DNA from: Flavivirga rizhaonensis
GTDB taxonomy: Bacteria; Bacteroidota; Bacteroidia; Flavobacteriales; Flavobacteriaceae
DNA: 64,000 nucleotides
Assembly (NCBI RefSeq): GCF_004791695.1
Contig: NZ_SRSO01000018.1
Coordinates: forward strand, 41,340-105,339
Direction: 5' to 3'
In this document: positions 8,183 through 16,821 of the stretch, one piece after another
How positions within the stretch are numbered: position 1 is the stretch's first letter
Layout: the number at the start of each line of letters is the position of its first letter
Made by a program: the position numbers and the translations under genes
Notes under the pieces: generated by a model
The model's database searches: none
What the model saw: only the letters and a program-made list of their open reading frames with translations
What the model was told of the DNA's origin: nothing

Positions 8183-8921
8183 CTTTTAAACGATGATTAA
8201 AAATGAATGAATATAGACCCAGAGAAATATAAGTTAATCCAAAAATAAATAAGATTGCTATTAACTCGGAAATTATAGTTTCAAAGCCAATGTCTGCTAA
8301 TCTAAAAATGACATTATAGAGTCTAATAGTTAAATAATAAAACCCAGCAAAAACTAATTGCTGATTAACTAAACTAGATTTTTCTTCTGGATAAGGTTTT
8401 TTGTAATAACTAACATAGAGTAAAACAATAAATCCTGGAATTGGCATTGCAAAATATGAAAGTGTTAGATAGGTGTCATATTCAAAAAATATTAGGTTGT
8501 TAATGCCTAAAATTAAAGCAAGAAGAAGTGTTATAGTAATAATTTCAAAAGTTTTTATCCGAGTGATTTTTTTAACAGCGGGGAATTTAATTGAGCTCTT
8601 TTTTTCTAGATATTCTTTAGATTTAGGGTTAAGACCATATTTATTCTCATTATTTTGCCCATCATAAAAAAACATAATGAATATGTAAAATGGAATTAAT
8701 TGATAGAATCCACTATTTCCCAAGTCATGGCATCTTTTAGAACCTTGGGCTAATAAAACCCAATATGTTGTAAAAATAAGCAAGACAAATATGGAGTCTA
8801 ATAATTCTGAAATTTCAGTAAAAAAGATGTTTAATATAAGAATAAAAGCATAAAAAAGAAAAGTTAATCCATATTCGAGTCTTCTTATTCTACCAGAAAA
8901 CGAAAAGGGGTTTTTAAACAT
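8175..8921 (-). CDS. DUF805 family integral membrane protein
   Basis: 248 residues. The N-terminal half is a DUF805 domain with its signature opening FSFSGRIRRLEYG and the RCHDLGNSGFY motif (about 64-74). Transmembrane helices lie near 20-38, 42-58, 75-90, 130-148, 155-170, 185-205 and 215-240. The C-terminal half adds membrane segments that I do not recognise. The 3' end overlaps the large repeat protein by 8 bp, implying translational coupling. DUF805 proteins have no agreed function. Confidence 0.85.
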   Translation of the reverse strand: MFKNPFSFSGRIRRLEYGLTFLFYAFILILNIFFTEISELLDSIFVLLIFTTYWVLLAQGSKRCHDLGNSGFYQLIPFYIFIMFFYDGQNNENKYGLNPKSKEYLEKKSSIKFPAVKKITRIKTFEIITITLLLALILGINNLIFFEYDTYLTLSYFAMPIPGFIVLLYVSYYKKPYPEEKSSLVNQQLVFAGFYYLTIRLYNVIFRLADIGFETIISELIAILFIFGLTYISLGLYSFIFNHRLKDV

Positions 8922-9317
8922 AAAAAGGCTAAATTTAATTTAAATACTAATATAGTAACATTAAAATTACGTACATCTAGTTTAATTTTAAAAGTGTTGG
9001 ATTAATCTAGCCTTAAAGTTAATAGAAAAGCTGATGTAAGATCCCCTTTTGCGAGAAAAATTGTTAGTCAGATATTATTGCCTTTTCATTGCAAATTGTA
9101 TTTGCTCATCAATAATTTGAGAGATAAAATTTTCCATATTTTAGATGCATTATAATGAGAGATTATAAGTTCTATATGAATTGCAAAAGGGAATTGCTTA
9201 CATACTAAATTCTATTTGTACAGTTAGTTAATAACGAAAAAAATTATAAGTGTTTAAAAATCATTTTTTGAAGCTTTCAATGTTCTTTTTTCTCAATATT
9301 TATTAACCAAATTTGTA
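8922..9317. other. gene-poor region, possible relics
   Basis: About 400 bp with no convincing gene. On the minus strand a 20-codon reading frame at 9075-9137 (MENFISQIIDEQIQFAMKRQ) looks like the N-terminus of a lost protein, since the composition is protein-like but a stop follows at once. No repeat arms or terminators are clear. Confidence 0.4.
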
Positions 9318-9683
9318 TTACTCGGAAATCATATATATGATATCGTCTGTTGTAATGCATAATTTTATATTTTTTATTATCATGCCCGCAGAAATTAAAC
9401 CTCTATTGTCAAAATATGAACGAGGAAAGAATTTAAAAAATGTGTCAAATTCTTTTCCTAATAAGGCATCTATTCCTGATTTGTAAACCTTGTTGGCATA
9501 AATAATTTCAATGGCCAATAACCCTGTTTTACAATGTTTTTTAACAGCTTGGTTTAAGGTTGTCTTGTCTAGTAATAATATGAGTAAAGCTAAAGTAATA
9601 TAATGAGAAATTAAAAAATTTTGAGACAATTTCTGGGTTTCGGTTTTTAACATGGTTTTAGTTTTATAGTTTATAATTCTCAT
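9318..9683 (-). CDS. hypothetical protein, doubtful
   Basis: A 121-codon open frame with a hydrophobic segment (residues about 27-40, ISHYITLALLILLLD) and no recognised family. Two in-frame ATGs exist (9683 and 9653). The frame is the only substantial one between the DUF805 gene and the CRISPR locus. It could be a real accessory gene or a decayed remnant. I see no ribosome binding site, promoter box or partner gene that would settle it. Confidence 0.35.
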   Translation of the reverse strand: MRIINYKTKTMLKTETQKLSQNFLISHYITLALLILLLDKTTLNQAVKKHCKTGLLAIEIIYANKVYKSGIDALLGKEFDTFFKFFPRSYFDNRGLISAGMIIKNIKLCITTDDIIYMISE

Positions 9684-9704
9684 TTTTTAATAGCTTATCT
9701 AAGA

Positions 9705-9796
9705 TACGGGCTTAAAATTGTAAATTGAACTATTTTGGTGCCCGTACTGAATTTCTTTCAGTACCTAGCAGAATCTCATAATTATAAGTTCAATTT
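9705..9796. repeat. nested inverted repeats, candidate structured RNA or regulatory DNA
   Basis: Three inverted repeats are packed into 92 bp: TACGGGC (9705-9711) with GCCCGTA (9740-9746); AAATTGAAC (9722-9730) with GTTCAATTT (9788-9796); and GTACTGAA (9744-9751) with TTCAGTAC (9757-9764). The first and third share the GTA at 9744-9746, so they are mutually exclusive, as in an attenuator or switch. No known RNA family is recognised. It lies upstream of the doubtful 9318-9683 frame and of the XRE gene. Confidence 0.4.
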
Positions 9797-10000
9797 GCCT
9801 AAAAAAAGAGATAAATACCTCATTAACCTTTTTATGTAGGGAAACAAAAAAGGCGTGGAACTCAACTTACCGAAAAGAGTTACTACTTCGTTTGCAAAAA
9901 TTACCAGTTTTCTTTTCGAGATTCAAAGCAATTGCTTCAATATCTTTTATTTGAAGAATTGCAAACATATGTATTAAGCTACAAATATAATAAAATTTTC

Positions 10001-10026
10001 AAAATGCGAGTCATAGACCGCATTTT
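10001..10026. promoter_or_regulatory. hairpin or operator before the XRE gene
   Basis: AAAATGCG-A-GTC-ATA-GAC-CGCATTTT forms an 11-bp interrupted palindrome (10001-10026) followed by a T-rich run. It ends 30 bp before the XRE start codon. It could be a plus-strand terminator or, given the position, the dimer site of the regulator that follows. Confidence 0.4.
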
Positions 10027-10056
10027 TTATTTTTCCAATACATTCTTTTGTTACTA

Positions 10057-10296
10057 ATGAAGCAAAATGAGTACATATATGGTTATATAAATTCCCTATG
10101 GGAAAAATCTCGACTTTCAAAAAGAAAATTTGCAATTAATCATAACATTGAAGAAAGTACTCTTAGGGATATAATTAAGGGAGGAAATTACCAAATTTCT
10201 TTGCCTACTATTTATAAAATTTGCGAATCACGTGATATTAAAATATCAGACTTTTTTATAGAGGTTGAGGCATGGGGTAAGTCTGTTAAGAGATAG
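10057..10296 (+). CDS. XRE-like helix-turn-helix regulator
   Basis: 79 residues from ATG 10057; a TTG nine bases earlier is less likely. The whole protein is one lambda-repressor-like DNA-binding domain, with SLWEKSRLSKRKFAINHNIEESTLRDIIKGG (residues about 13-43) forming the helix-turn-helix and SLPTIYKICESRDIKISDFF closing the fold. Small proteins like this are common regulators in mobile or accessory regions. It lies directly before the tracrRNA/cas9 intergenic region and points towards it. Regulation of the CRISPR locus is possible but not shown. Confidence 0.8.
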   Translation: MKQNEYIYGYINSLWEKSRLSKRKFAINHNIEESTLRDIIKGGNYQISLPTIYKICESRDIKISDFFIEVEAWGKSVKR

Positions 10297-10360
10297 AAAC
10301 TGTTTTTAGTTAGTACATTTCTCCAGCTGGTAACTATAACCTATTATAAATAACTGCAAA

Positions 10361-10385
10361 TAAAAAGTCCCACCGAAGCAGGACT
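10361..10385 (-). terminator. intrinsic terminator of the tracrRNA
   Basis: On the minus strand AGTCCTGC-TTCG-GTGGGACT forms an 8-bp stem (10366-10385, two G-U pairs) closed by a UUCG tetraloop and followed by five T (10361-10366). It is both the last tracrRNA hairpin and a rho-independent terminator. Confidence 0.85.
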
Positions 10386-10445
10386 AAAGATTTTCATCTA
10401 CGGCATATAGCCTTATTGTGATAAGATTAAGGATTAGAACGTTTA
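10361..10445 (-). ncRNA. tracrRNA of the type II-C CRISPR-Cas9 system
   Basis: The plus strand at 10425-10439 (GATTAAGGATTAGAA) is identical to positions 11-25 of the CRISPR repeat, so a minus-strand RNA carries the anti-repeat. ATTGT (10415-10419) also matches the first repeat bases, allowing one G-U pair, with a 5/5-nt internal bulge (10420-10424) between, which is the expected lower stem, bulge, upper stem. After the anti-repeat come GGC-UAUAU-GCC and AGAU-GAAA-AUCU hairpins and a terminator hairpin with a UUCG loop. The RNA is transcribed away from cas9. A weak promoter (TTG-N17-TATCTTAG on the minus strand) lies between it and cas9. The 5' end is not fixed by sequence. Confidence 0.88.
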
Positions 10446-10551
10446 ATCTTGCTGCTAAGATACTAAAATATTTTTCATACAATATACGGTTTTCTGTAAG
10501 AAAAATATATTTTGTTTTTTGTACATTTAAAACTCAAAAAATTAGGGAGTT

Positions 10552-13500
10552 ATGTCAAAAATTTTAGGTTTAGATCTGGGTACTAATAGTATTGGTTGGG
10601 CATTAATTGACGATGTACAAAATAAAATACTTGGTATTGGCAGCAGAGTTTTTCCAATGGGGGTAGATAATCTGGGAGATGGCGATAATGAAATGTCTAA
10701 AAATGCCAGTAGAACAGGAGCCAGAGGAGTAAGAAGGCAATTTTTTAGAAGACGCTTAAGGAAGAAAAAGCTACTAAAAGCACTTTCTAAACACCATATG
10801 TGTCCGTTAAAGGACAGTGATTTTGAAATATGGAAAAAAACAAAACAATTTCCTTCTGCTAAATTGGCTATATGGTTTGCACAGAATCCTTACGAATTAA
10901 GACACAAGGCATTGCATGAAAAATTATCTTTAGAAGAAATAGGAAGGGTTTTTTATCATTTAATTCAGCGTAGGGGGTTTTTAAGCAATAGTAGAAAAGG
11001 CGGAACAGATGATGGTGCTATTTTTAAAGGAAATACCAAAGAAGGAAAAATAGGTATTACAGAAACTACAGAAAGTATTAAAGAAAAAACGTTGGGCTCG
11101 TATTTGTTTGAAATACATCCTAAGGAGCATCAACCTTTTCAATGTGGTACAGAGCGTATAAGAAATAGATATACTACACGAAAAATGTATGTAGACGAGT
11201 TTGAGTCAATCTGGAAGCAACAGTCACAATTTCATACTGTTTTAAATGATGAATTAAAAACACTTTTTGGGGGCAGGAAATTAGAGGGGTATAAAGAAGA
11301 CGGTATTTTATTTCATCAGCGCCCCTTACGCTCTCAAAAACACTTAGTAGGTAATTGTTCTTTTGAACCCACAAAAACTAAATGCCCTATAAGTGCCATT
11401 GTTTTTGAGCAATTTAGAGTTTGGCAATGGGTAAATACAGTGGAATGTAACGGTGCTAAAATAAGTCAGGAAGACAAGGGTAAAATTGTGGACTTTCTGT
11501 ATTCCATTGAAAAACCGGTTTTTAAAAGAATCCGAAAAGTTATTGGTAAAGAAAGTGCAGAATTTAAATTTAACTATAAAGATGACGATAAAATAGTAGG
11601 AACACATACCATTTCTAATCTATCTCATAATAAATACTTTGGTAAAAAGTGGTTCGATTTCACCCAAAAAGAACAGGATGATATTTGGCACGTATTATAT
11701 TTTTTTGATAGTAAATCCAACTTAAAGCAATATGCCATTAAAAATTGGAACTTTACCGAAGCTCAAGCTGAAACCATTTCTAAGTTCAATGTAAAAGATG
11801 GTTATGCAAATTTAAGTAGAAAAGCCATTTCTAATATTTTACCCTTTTTACAACAAAGTTATACTTACGATGTGGCTGTTGTAATGGGAGGGGTAAAAAA
11901 TGTTTTTGGCGATACATGGCAGAATGATTCTTTAGAAAACAATAAAAAACAATTAGAATTAATCGATAATGTAGAAGACATAGTTCGTACTAAAATTAAG
12001 GGCGGTTTTATTGATACGATTAAAGAATTACTTCGTAAAGATTTTGGGTTTAATAATAGGCAGTTAAAAAAATTATATCACCATTCTGCTTCAATCAATA
12101 ATGACACTTTACTAGAAAAGTTACCAGTAGGAAAAGAAGCTGACAAAGAAATTCAATCCATAAGAAACCCCATTGTAATAACCGCATTATTTGAATTGCG
12201 AAAGCTGGTTAATGAGTTAATTGAGGACTATGGTGAGATTGAGGATATAAAAGTGGAAATGGCACGCGATTTAAAATCATCTAAATCACAGCGAAATAAA
12301 GTACGTAGAAATCAAAAACGATTAGAGCGCGAAAATGATAGAATAAAAACCGAAGTAGAAAAATATGTGCGTATTTCACACGATAGTATTTTAAAATTCA
12401 AACTATGGGAAGAATGTAAAAAAACATGTCCTTACACAGGAAGAGCGATATCTGTAACAGATTTGTTTTCGGGAGAAGTTCAGATAGAACATATTCACCC
12501 GTGGAGCAGGTCGTTAAATGATAGCTTTGGAAATAAAACTTTATGTTGGGCAGACGAGAATAGAAAAAAAGGAAATAAAACCCCTTTTGAGTTTTATGGA
12601 AATGATGAAGTTCATTGGGCAACTGTAAAGGAGCGCGCTTTAAAATTGTTTTCAGATACTAAAGAGTATCCCAACGCTTATCAAAAATTTAAAAGGTTTG
12701 TTCAGCAAAATTTTGATGACGATTTTACCTCACGACAGTTAAATGATACCAGATATATAAGCAAAGAAGCCAAAGGTTATCTTTCTAAAATATGCGGCAA
12801 GGTGACCGTTTCTCCAGGGCAGATAACTTCAAATTTACGTCATAAATGGGGGCTAAATCATATTTTAAACAATGAAAACTCAAAGTCTCGTGAAGACCAT
12901 CGTCATCATGCTGTAGATGCACTCGTAATGGCATGTACAAAAGTTTCTTATGTACAAGAATTGTCTAAATGGAATGGGTACAACAGAAAATCAGAATCAA
13001 AAGTTTTTCCTATGCCTTGGAAAACTTTTAGGTATGATGCGGAACAAGCTATTGATACTATTCTGGTATCTCATAAGTGTATTAAAAATGATATCACTGT
13101 TAGAACACATATAACAGATAAAAACGGAAAGAAACACAAAAATAAAGGCATTGCAGCCAGAGGACAGTTACACAAGGAAACTGTTTTTGGTAAACGAAAA
13201 GCACCGTTTAGCGAAGAAGCATTTCATGTTAGAAAATCAATAGACAGTTTAACAACTTCAAAACACCTCGATAAAGTAGTAGACGAAACTATCAAGACCT
13301 TAATATTAAAGCGAATTCAACAACTAGGAGGTTTTGATAAAGGAAAGATTCCAGCTAATACTTTTTTTATTGTCGACGAACATGGTGTAAAACAGCCGCA
13401 AATATTTTTACCAAATAAAAATGGCGACCCAGTACCTGTTTTAAAAGTAAGGATGAAAGAAAACTTTAGTGGAGCAGAACAACTGAAGGATGATGTAAAC

Positions 13501-13944
13501 CAATGGGTAAACCCCAGAAACAATCATCATGTATTAATTTACAAAGATGAAAAAGGCGAACTAAAAGAAGATGTCGTTACTTTTTGGACAGTAGTTGAAA
13601 GGAAAAGACAAGGCGCTTCAATTTATCAATTGCCTTCTGGAGGGGAAGAAATAGTAACGACATTACATATCAATGATATGTTTTTATTAGGACTCGATGA
13701 AGATGAAATTAATTGGGATACTCCAGACTATAAGGTATTAAGAGAGCATTTATATAGGGTGCAGAAATTATCATCGAAATTTTATGAGTTTAGATTAAAT
13801 AGTGAAGCCTCAATACAAAATAATAATAATCCATACTATGTTAGGATACAAAGTTATGGAGAAGGAAAAACAGGTTGGTTAACTTTTAATCCTATAAAAG
13901 TAAAGGTTTTGGTTTCTGGAAAAATAAAGAGATTTAATTACTAA
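10552..13944 (+). CDS. cas9: type II-C CRISPR-associated endonuclease Cas9
   Basis: 1130 residues, the compact size range of subtype II-C. RuvC-I starts the protein (ILGLDLGTNSIGWALID, catalytic D8). The arginine-rich bridge helix is at about 54-80. RuvC-II has VEMARD with E569. The HNH domain holds CPYTG and then IEHIHPW with the catalytic H647 and the NKTLCWADENRKKGN metal-finger segment. RuvC-III has HHAVDALVMA with H786 and D789. All catalytic residues are present, so double-strand cleavage should be intact. The C-terminal 250 residues form the PAM-interacting region, too variable to predict the PAM. The tracrRNA is divergent upstream and the array starts 13 bp after the stop. Confidence 0.97.
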   Translation: MSKILGLDLGTNSIGWALIDDVQNKILGIGSRVFPMGVDNLGDGDNEMSKNASRTGARGVRRQFFRRRLRKKKLLKALSKHHMCPLKDSDFEIWKKTKQFPSAKLAIWFAQNPYELRHKALHEKLSLEEIGRVFYHLIQRRGFLSNSRKGGTDDGAIFKGNTKEGKIGITETTESIKEKTLGSYLFEIHPKEHQPFQCGTERIRNRYTTRKMYVDEFESIWKQQSQFHTVLNDELKTLFGGRKLEGYKEDGILFHQRPLRSQKHLVGNCSFEPTKTKCPISAIVFEQFRVWQWVNTVECNGAKISQEDKGKIVDFLYSIEKPVFKRIRKVIGKESAEFKFNYKDDDKIVGTHTISNLSHNKYFGKKWFDFTQKEQDDIWHVLYFFDSKSNLKQYAIKNWNFTEAQAETISKFNVKDGYANLSRKAISNILPFLQQSYTYDVAVVMGGVKNVFGDTWQNDSLENNKKQLELIDNVEDIVRTKIKGGFIDTIKELLRKDFGFNNRQLKKLYHHSASINNDTLLEKLPVGKEADKEIQSIRNPIVITALFELRKLVNELIEDYGEIEDIKVEMARDLKSSKSQRNKVRRNQKRLERENDRIKTEVEKYVRISHDSILKFKLWEECKKTCPYTGRAISVTDLFSGEVQIEHIHPWSRSLNDSFGNKTLCWADENRKKGNKTPFEFYGNDEVHWATVKERALKLFSDTKEYPNAYQKFKRFVQQNFDDDFTSRQLNDTRYISKEAKGYLSKICGKVTVSPGQITSNLRHKWGLNHILNNENSKSREDHRHHAVDALVMACTKVSYVQELSKWNGYNRKSESKVFPMPWKTFRYDAEQAIDTILVSHKCIKNDITVRTHITDKNGKKHKNKGIAARGQLHKETVFGKRKAPFSEEAFHVRKSIDSLTTSKHLDKVVDETIKTLILKRIQQLGGFDKGKIPANTFFIVDEHGVKQPQIFLPNKNGDPVPVLKVRMKENFSGAEQLKDDVNQWVNPRNNHHVLIYKDEKGELKEDVVTFWTVVERKRQGASIYQLPSGGEEIVTTLHINDMFLLGLDEDEINWDTPDYKVLREHLYRVQKLSSKFYEFRLNSEASIQNNNNPYYVRIQSYGEGKTGWLTFNPIKVKVLVSGKIKRFNY

Positions 13945-13957
13945 ATTTATAATATTA

Positions 13958-15313
13958 AGTTCATTGACATTAAGGGTTAGAAAACACGATATTAGAATAT
14001 CATCCAATACTGGATGTTCAAAGGTTGTAGTTTGATTAAGGATTAGAAAACACGATATTCGAAGTGTCGGACAAATATTTCCTTTCACAGTTGTAGTTTG
14101 ATTAAGGATTAGAAAACACGATATTACAAACCATACCGCAATTAACCCTTCATCGGTTGTAGTTTGATTAAGGATTAGAAAACACGATATTACACTAAAC
14201 ACCATCTTTTATCAACGTATAGTTGTAGTTTGATTAAGGATTAGAAAACACGATATTAGACCCTACAGAAAGAACAACGTTAACGTCGTTGTAGTTTGAT
14301 TAAGGATTAGAAAACACGATATTTAATCGGAATCATGTCCGTAATGCCAAAAAGTTGTAGTTTGATTAAGGATTAGAAAACACGATATTGCACAGTCTAA
14401 AAACCGTAAACCCGGTAGTGTTGTAGTTTGATTAAGGATTAGAAAACACGATATTCATGTACTGTATCATCTAGATACTTGTACTGTTGTAGTTTGATTA
14501 AGGATTAGAAAACACGATATTTGCAATATCGCTACGATACGCTATGTTACTGTTGTAGTTTGATTAAGGATTAGAAAACACGATATTTCCACCTTGTGTA
14601 TAAGGGATAGCCGAACCGTTGTAGTTTGATTAAGGATTAGAAAACACGATATTTATGAATTGCACGCTTAATTTTATTACGCAGTTGTAGTTTGATTAAG
14701 GATTAGAAAACACGATATTTTGCAGCCGCTACAGGAATTAAGATAACTAGTTGTAGTTTGATTAAGGATTAGAAAACACGATATTATCGATCTGTCCATC
14801 TTGATCCTTGTCCAAGTTGTAGTTTGATTAAGGATTAGAAAACACGATATTTGTCTCCTGTGTATCGTTATTTGATGTCTGGTTGTAGTTTGATTAAGGA
14901 TTAGAAAACACGATATTCGAGCCTGTTTGCTTTTTCCTGTTTCCTAAGTTGTAGTTTGATTAAGGATTAGAAAACACGATATTTCATTAAGATTCCGAAA
15001 AACAGGTAAAAACGTTGTAGTTTGATTAAGGATTAGAAAACACGATATTATCTCATCTAACGAACTCGGATTAAAATCCGTTGTAGTTTGATTAAGGATT
15101 AGAAAACACGATATTTTTAGCAGTACAATACCATTGCTCGCTAGTGTTGTAGTTTGATTAAGGATTAGAAAACACGATATTCCTTTTGCAGGTTACCAGC
15201 TTATTTACAATGTTGTAGTTTGATTAAGGATTAGAAAACACGATATTCTTTACGTGTTGCTGTAACTTCAACCACTCGTTGTAGTTTGATTAAGGATTAG
15301 AAAACACGATATT
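13958..15313 (+). CRISPR. CRISPR array, 21 repeats and 20 spacers (36-nt repeat, 30-nt spacers)
   Basis: The repeat starts GTTGTAGTTTGATTAAGG and ends AAAACACGATATT (36 nt). Twenty repeats recur every 66 bp from 14024 to 15313 and appear identical. A first copy at 13958-13993 is degenerate in its 5' half but intact in its 3' half. All 20 spacers are 30 nt, which fits II-C. The orientation follows from the tracrRNA: the anti-repeat pairs with the repeat in the plus-strand sense, so crRNAs are read rightward, in the same direction as cas9. The degenerate repeat is at the 5' (cas9) end. Spacer origins cannot be identified without a search. Confidence 0.98.
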
Positions 15314-15364
15314 AGTTGACTTGTTGTCTTCTGATAATCATTAAATTAAGTGTGAATATCGTTT

Positions 15365-15414
15365 TAAAAAATGCTTCTTTTTTGCAGTGATAAGGCAAGA
15401 TTGAAGCATTTTTT
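15365..15414. terminator. bidirectional terminator between the array and cas2
   Basis: AAAAAATGCTTC (15365-15376) pairs with GAAGCATTTTTT (15403-15414) around a 26-nt loop. T-runs follow on both strands. It can end rightward crRNA transcripts and leftward cas1-cas2 transcripts. About 50 bp of sequence separate it from the last repeat and could hold a leader element. Confidence 0.7.
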
Positions 15415-15418
15415 TATT

Positions 15419-15748
15419 TTAAAAGAGTTCTAATTGGGTTGGAGGAGGTTCTTTAGGGACTTCTGAGCGTCCCCAAAAGTTCATGATATTACCAAATTGT
15501 TTGTCTGTAATTCGTAATACACTTACTTTACCTAAAGGCGGGAGTAGTCTTTTAATACGTTTTTCATGTACATCGGCACTTTCACTGCTCGCACAATGCC
15601 TTATGTATACAGAATATTGCATCATGGTAAAGCCATCTTTTAAAATGTTTTTCCTAAAACCAGAAGCATTTTTTCTGTCTTTAGCAGTTTCAGTAGGTAA
15701 ATCAAAAAATACAAATAACCACATAATTCTATAGCCATTTAGTTCCAT
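15419..15748 (-). CDS. cas2: CRISPR-associated protein Cas2
   Basis: 109 residues with a ferredoxin-like fold. The strand MWLFVFFDLPTET carries the conserved aspartate D16, followed by FRKNILKDGFTMMQYSVYIRHC and the later KVSVLRITDKQF strand, all typical of Cas2 from type II loci. With Cas1 it forms the spacer integration complex. Its start overlaps the cas1 end by 10 bp, so translation is coupled. It converges on the array from the right. Confidence 0.96.
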   Translation of the reverse strand: MELNGYRIMWLFVFFDLPTETAKDRKNASGFRKNILKDGFTMMQYSVYIRHCASSESADVHEKRIKRLLPPLGKVSVLRITDKQFGNIMNFWGRSEVPKEPPPTQLELF

Positions 15749-16623
15749 AATTTAGGGTACTTAATTTTTTTTCTTTTTCCAACATAGCATTGTTGTAAAG
15801 AACTGGCTGTTTTTTGGAGCGCTACCATTAAAGGACTTTTTTCATCTTTAAAGTAAACCGTTCTTGTTAGGGTTTGAAGAAGGATTGATTTTATTTCTGT
15901 ATTTAAATCTTCCTCATCATAATGTTGTGTTATGGTATGAACAGCTTCGTCTATAATGGGCCTAAAGGGTTCCATAATATCATCTGCCAATGCAAAGGCA
16001 TTATATTTGCTTTTATGATGAATACCCAATGTATTCAACAGACCGCTACCCGATAAGGCTCTGGCTGTGGCAGCTCTTAAAATGGCGTAACCATAGTTTA
16101 AAAAATTGTTTGGGTAATTCCCGAAACGTTCCCTTTTAAAATTAATTTCAAAGAAAGATTTCCAGTAAAAATTGGCAGCTACGGCTTCCATATTGGAAGT
16201 GTCTCCACTTAATACTTTACTCGCCAGAAACTCAAATTTGTTTTTCGACTGTGTTATTTTTTCTAATAAGATTCCCTGGTTTTTAATTTTCTCAATAACA
16301 GTTTGTTGCCATAATTGCTTTTTTAGTGGTAGACTTGCCTCAACCTGATGCTTAAAGATTTCTTGTTGAATATGATGGCTGTTTAAATTTAAAAACATGC
16401 CATTTGGTAAATGTGTTTTATTGCAAATAATTACAGATGTATTATTTGCAATAAGTAGATTTAAAGTGGTTATGCTTATGTATATCTCTGGATTATCTAT
16501 GACTATAAACCCAATGTCTTCTATAGGAATGGTTGTATCTCTTGTTTCCGATTTAATAACTAATTGTTCATGTTTAGTAGTGAGCGAGCATTTGTTGGAG
16601 AATAATAACGTCTTTTTAATCAT
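15739..16623 (-). CDS. cas1: CRISPR-associated integrase Cas1
   Basis: 294 residues. The active-site residues are visible: E146 in SNMEAVAANFYW, a histidine at 202/203 in LGIHHKSKYNAF, and D215 in ALADDIMEPFRP. Length and motifs match Cas1 of type II-C. It integrates new spacers at the array end together with Cas2. No Csn2 or Cas4 is present, as expected for II-C. cas1-cas2 are on the strand opposite to cas9 and the array, an arrangement different from the common co-directional cas9-cas1-cas2 order. Confidence 0.96.
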   Translation of the reverse strand: MIKKTLLFSNKCSLTTKHEQLVIKSETRDTTIPIEDIGFIVIDNPEIYISITTLNLLIANNTSVIICNKTHLPNGMFLNLNSHHIQQEIFKHQVEASLPLKKQLWQQTVIEKIKNQGILLEKITQSKNKFEFLASKVLSGDTSNMEAVAANFYWKSFFEINFKRERFGNYPNNFLNYGYAILRAATARALSGSGLLNTLGIHHKSKYNAFALADDIMEPFRPIIDEAVHTITQHYDEEDLNTEIKSILLQTLTRTVYFKDEKSPLMVALQKTASSLQQCYVGKRKKIKYPKLWN

Positions 16624-16712
16624 TGTTAATTGGAATTATTAAAAAATAATAATTATCTAATTAGCCTGATAATAAGAGAGTTAATAAAGATACTAAAATA
16701 ACATTTAATATT

Positions 16713-16728
16713 TTACGGATATCCGTAA
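16713..16728. promoter_or_regulatory. perfect 16-bp palindrome between cas1 and the next gene
   Basis: TTACGGATATCCGTAA is a perfect inverted repeat in the 198-bp gap between divergent cas1 and the small membrane protein gene. A TAnnTTTG box (TAGTTTTG, 16793-16800) for the rightward gene lies further downstream. A dimeric regulator site is likely; which gene it controls is open. Confidence 0.5.
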
Positions 16729-16821
16729 TTAGTAATAATGTTGCTTTTATAGTGTTTACAAACTAGATTCCATCTGTATTAATTATTTACCGTAGTTTTG
16801 GTTTTTAAATAGAAAGCCACA

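Noticed and set aside
12398..12622. Frames opposite to cas9 (11174-11607, 12398-12622, 13317-13523)
   Set aside because: Shadow frames within an intact, well-conserved cas9.
13879..14205. 108-codon frame on the minus strand across the end of cas9 and the array
   Set aside because: Its sequence is a repeated ISCFLILNQTTT, which is the translated CRISPR repeat; not a gene.
14024..15313. Promoter inside each CRISPR repeat, as in Neisseria
   Set aside because: The repeat contains TAGTTTG, one base short of TAnnTTTG, and no constant -33 element; not supported.
15377..15402. GTGATAAGGCAAGATT in the terminator loop resembles part of the tracrRNA region
   Set aside because: The match is short and in a different order; no pairing with the repeat beyond chance.
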